Shown in pieces: positions 39,558-41,230 of a stretch of 41,230 bases of DNA. A model generated the notes under the pieces. It saw only the letters and a list, made by a program, of their open reading frames with translations. It made no database searches and had not been told where the DNA came from. Numbering within the stretch: position 1 is the first letter of the stretch; every line of letters starts with the position of its first letter. Source of the stretch: Actinomadura sp. KC06 (GTDB lineage Bacteria; Actinomycetota; Actinomycetes; Streptosporangiales; Streptosporangiaceae); assembly GCF_004348735.1 (NCBI RefSeq), contig NZ_SMKT01000076.1, positions 1-41,230 of the forward strand, given 5' to 3'. The translations under genes were made by a program, and so were the position numbers.

Positions 39558-41167
39558 TGAGCCACGAGACCCTGTCGATCATCCTGTTCCTGACGTTCGT
39601 CGCCGGAACGCTGGCGATCACCGTCTGGGCGAGCCGGAACACCAAGAACGCCACCGACTTCTACGCCGGCGGACGTTCCTTCTCCGGTGTCCAGAACGGC
39701 CTCGCGATCGGCGGCGACTACATGTCCGCCGCGTCCTTCCTCGGGATCGCCGGGCTCATCGCCCTCTACGGCTACGACGGCTTCCTGTACTCGATCGGGT
39801 TCCTCGTCGCGTGGCTCGTCGCCCTCCTGCTGGTCGCGGAGCTGCTGCGGAACTCGGGCCGGTTCACGATGGCGGACGTGCTGTCGTTCCGGATGAGCCC
39901 CCGTCCCGTCCGCACCGCCGCCGGCGTCTCCACCATCGTCGTGTCGATCTTCTACCTGCTGGCGCAGATGGTCGGCGCGGGCGCGCTGGTCTCCCTGCTC
40001 TTCGGCTTCACCAGCGAGTTCGCGAAGGGCGCGACGATCGCGCTGGTCGGCATCCTGATGATCGTGTACGTCGTGTTCGGCGGCATGAAGGGCACCACCT
40101 GGGTGCAGATCGTCAAGGCCGTCCTGCTGATGACCGGCGCGACCCTCATCACGGTCCTCGTGCTGAGCGAGTTCGGCTTCAACCTGTCGTCGCTGCTGAA
40201 CGACGCGGCCAACGAGAGCGGCAAGGGCAAGAGCTTCCTGGAGCCGGGCCTCCGCTACGGCACCGAGGCGCAGGGCCTGGAGGGCAAGCTCGACCTGATC
40301 AGCCTCGGGCTGGCGCTCGTCCTCGGCACCGCCGGGCTGCCGCACATCCTGATCCGCTTCTACACCGTCCCGACCTCCCGCGACGCCCGCAAGTCGGTGC
40401 TGTGGGGCATCGGCATCATCGGCGCCTTCTACCTGCTGACCCTCGTCCTCGGCTTCGGCGCCGCGGCCCTCGTCGGCAGCAAGGAGATCGCCAAAGCGAA
40501 CCCGGCGGGCAACACCGCGGCGCCGCAGCTCGCCGAACGCATCGGCGACATCGTGTTCGGCGAGGCGGGCGGCACCATCCTCCTCGCGATCATCGCCGCG
40601 GTCGCGTTCGCGACGATCCTCGCGGTCGTGGCGGGCCTCACCCTCGCCTCGTCGTCGTCCTTCTCGCACGACCTGTACGCCCACGTGTTCCGCAAGGGCA
40701 AGGCCACCGAGCGGGACGAGGTCCGCGTCGCCCGGATCTCCGCGTTCGTCATCGGCGCGGTCGCGATCGTCCTCGGGATCTACGCGCAGCGCCTCAACGT
40801 CGCGTTCCTCGTGGCGCTGGCGTTCGCGGTGGCCGCGTCCGGGAACCTGCCCGCGATCCTCTACAGCCTGTTCTGGAAGAGGTTCAACACAGCGGGCGCC
40901 GTCTCCGCCATCTACGGCGGCCTCGGCTCCGCGATCTTCTTCGTCACCTTCTCCCCGGTCGTCTCCGGTTCTCCGAAGGCCCTGTTCACCGACGTGGACT
41001 TCCACTGGTTCCCGCTGGAGAACCCGGGCATCGTCTCCATCCCGATCGGCTTCCTGTGCGGCTGGCTCGGGACGATCCTCAGCAAGGAGTACAACGCCCA
41101 GAAGTACGCCGAGATCGAAGTCCGCTCCCTCACCGGCGCGGGCGCCGAGCAGGCGGTCAAGGACTGA
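39557..41167 (+). CDS. actP: Cation/acetate symporter (ActP-like, SSS family)
   Basis: A 536-residue sodium/solute symporter of the acetate type, with about 13 membrane helices. NATDFYAGGRSFSGVQNGLAIGGDYMSAASFLGIAGLIALYGYDG (about 31-75, in consecutive parts) and LPHILIRFYTVPTSRDARKSV near 260 are typical of ActP. It should take up acetate and related short monocarboxylates with a cation. It forms a gene pair with the preceding DUF485 gene and is the second symporter of the locus governed by the LytS/LytTR pair. A large hairpin follows at 41189. The symbol is by similarity; pyruvate or propionate are alternative substrates. Confidence 0.9.
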   Translation: MSHETLSIILFLTFVAGTLAITVWASRNTKNATDFYAGGRSFSGVQNGLAIGGDYMSAASFLGIAGLIALYGYDGFLYSIGFLVAWLVALLLVAELLRNSGRFTMADVLSFRMSPRPVRTAAGVSTIVVSIFYLLAQMVGAGALVSLLFGFTSEFAKGATIALVGILMIVYVVFGGMKGTTWVQIVKAVLLMTGATLITVLVLSEFGFNLSSLLNDAANESGKGKSFLEPGLRYGTEAQGLEGKLDLISLGLALVLGTAGLPHILIRFYTVPTSRDARKSVLWGIGIIGAFYLLTLVLGFGAAALVGSKEIAKANPAGNTAAPQLAERIGDIVFGEAGGTILLAIIAAVAFATILAVVAGLTLASSSSFSHDLYAHVFRKGKATERDEVRVARISAFVIGAVAIVLGIYAQRLNVAFLVALAFAVAASGNLPAILYSLFWKRFNTAGAVSAIYGGLGSAIFFVTFSPVVSGSPKALFTDVDFHWFPLENPGIVSIPIGFLCGWLGTILSKEYNAQKYAEIEVRSLTGAGAEQAVKD

Positions 41168-41188
41168 CCGCCCCGACGCCGACGCTGT

Positions 41189-41223
41189 GCCGCGCGGGCG
41201 ACCGTCGCCCGGCCCCGCGCGGC
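41189..41223 (+). terminator. GC-rich hairpin after the symporter gene
   Basis: GCCGCGCGGG (41189-41198) pairs perfectly with CCCGCGCGGC (41214-41223), and an alternative inner stem GGGCG/CGCCC (41196-41200, 41206-41210) is nested in it. It begins 22 bp after the stop codon, close to the window end. Confidence 0.7.
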
Positions 41224-41230
41224 CCGCGGC

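Overview
The window is a 41 kb stretch of very GC-rich DNA with strong third-position G/C bias, many GTG and a few TTG starts, densely packed genes with 4-nt start/stop overlaps, and at least two likely leaderless starts. These traits, with families such as the DUF574-type methyltransferase, GlxA-type regulators and HTH-less signalling relatives, point to a filamentous actinomycete (Actinomadura/Streptosporangiales-like; the genus is an inference, no marker gene is present). No rRNA, tRNA, CRISPR array, integrase or transposase was seen. The first 21 bases look like residual Nextera transposon-end adapter, so position 1 is probably a contig end.

Layout. 80-8412: assorted metabolic genes: an esterase, a PEP-mutase/isocitrate-lyase family enzyme, a P450-BCCT transporter pair, a DUF574-type SAM methyltransferase, a PLP decarboxylase and a GlxA-type regulator. 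8563-13537: an exported SPOR-like/NAGPA protein, then a less GC-rich, poorly recognisable patch (an HTH-less TPR protein and two membrane proteins). 13534-21214: one minus-strand ten-gene catabolic operon: FAH-family hydrolase, NitT/TauT-type ABC transporter (binding protein, permease, ATPase), two VOC proteins (one with extradiol-dioxygenase ligands), a DapA-family lyase, a RutE-like nitroreductase, a GntR/FCD regulator and an alpha/beta hydrolase. A promoter whose -10 lies inside a palindrome of FCD-GntR operator type precedes it. 21271-23170: a four-helix membrane protein facing a TetR gene that has lost its DNA-binding half, and a PhyH-type oxygenase. 23508-29142: a five-gene acyl-CoA operon (ligase, acyl-CoA dehydrogenase, crotonase with an active-site insertion, tandem-VOC protein, second acyl-CoA dehydrogenase).

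29219-34591 is the most unusual part: a minus-strand, fully ATGA-coupled four-gene operon encoding a GrpE-like protein, an 828-residue divergent Hsp70, a TPR-TM-OmpA protein and a membrane protein with a J-like N-terminus lacking HPD plus a CxxC/CxxC zinc-ribbon-like segment. Together they look like a dedicated Hsp70 machine held at the membrane and tethered to the cell wall. Its function is unknown to me.

34747-41167, divergent from it: a LytS-type histidine kinase, a LytTR response regulator and two consecutive DUF485 + sodium/solute (acetate-type) symporter pairs, which reads as a carboxylate-sensing and uptake module. Most convergent gene pairs end in shared hairpins or in touching stop codons.
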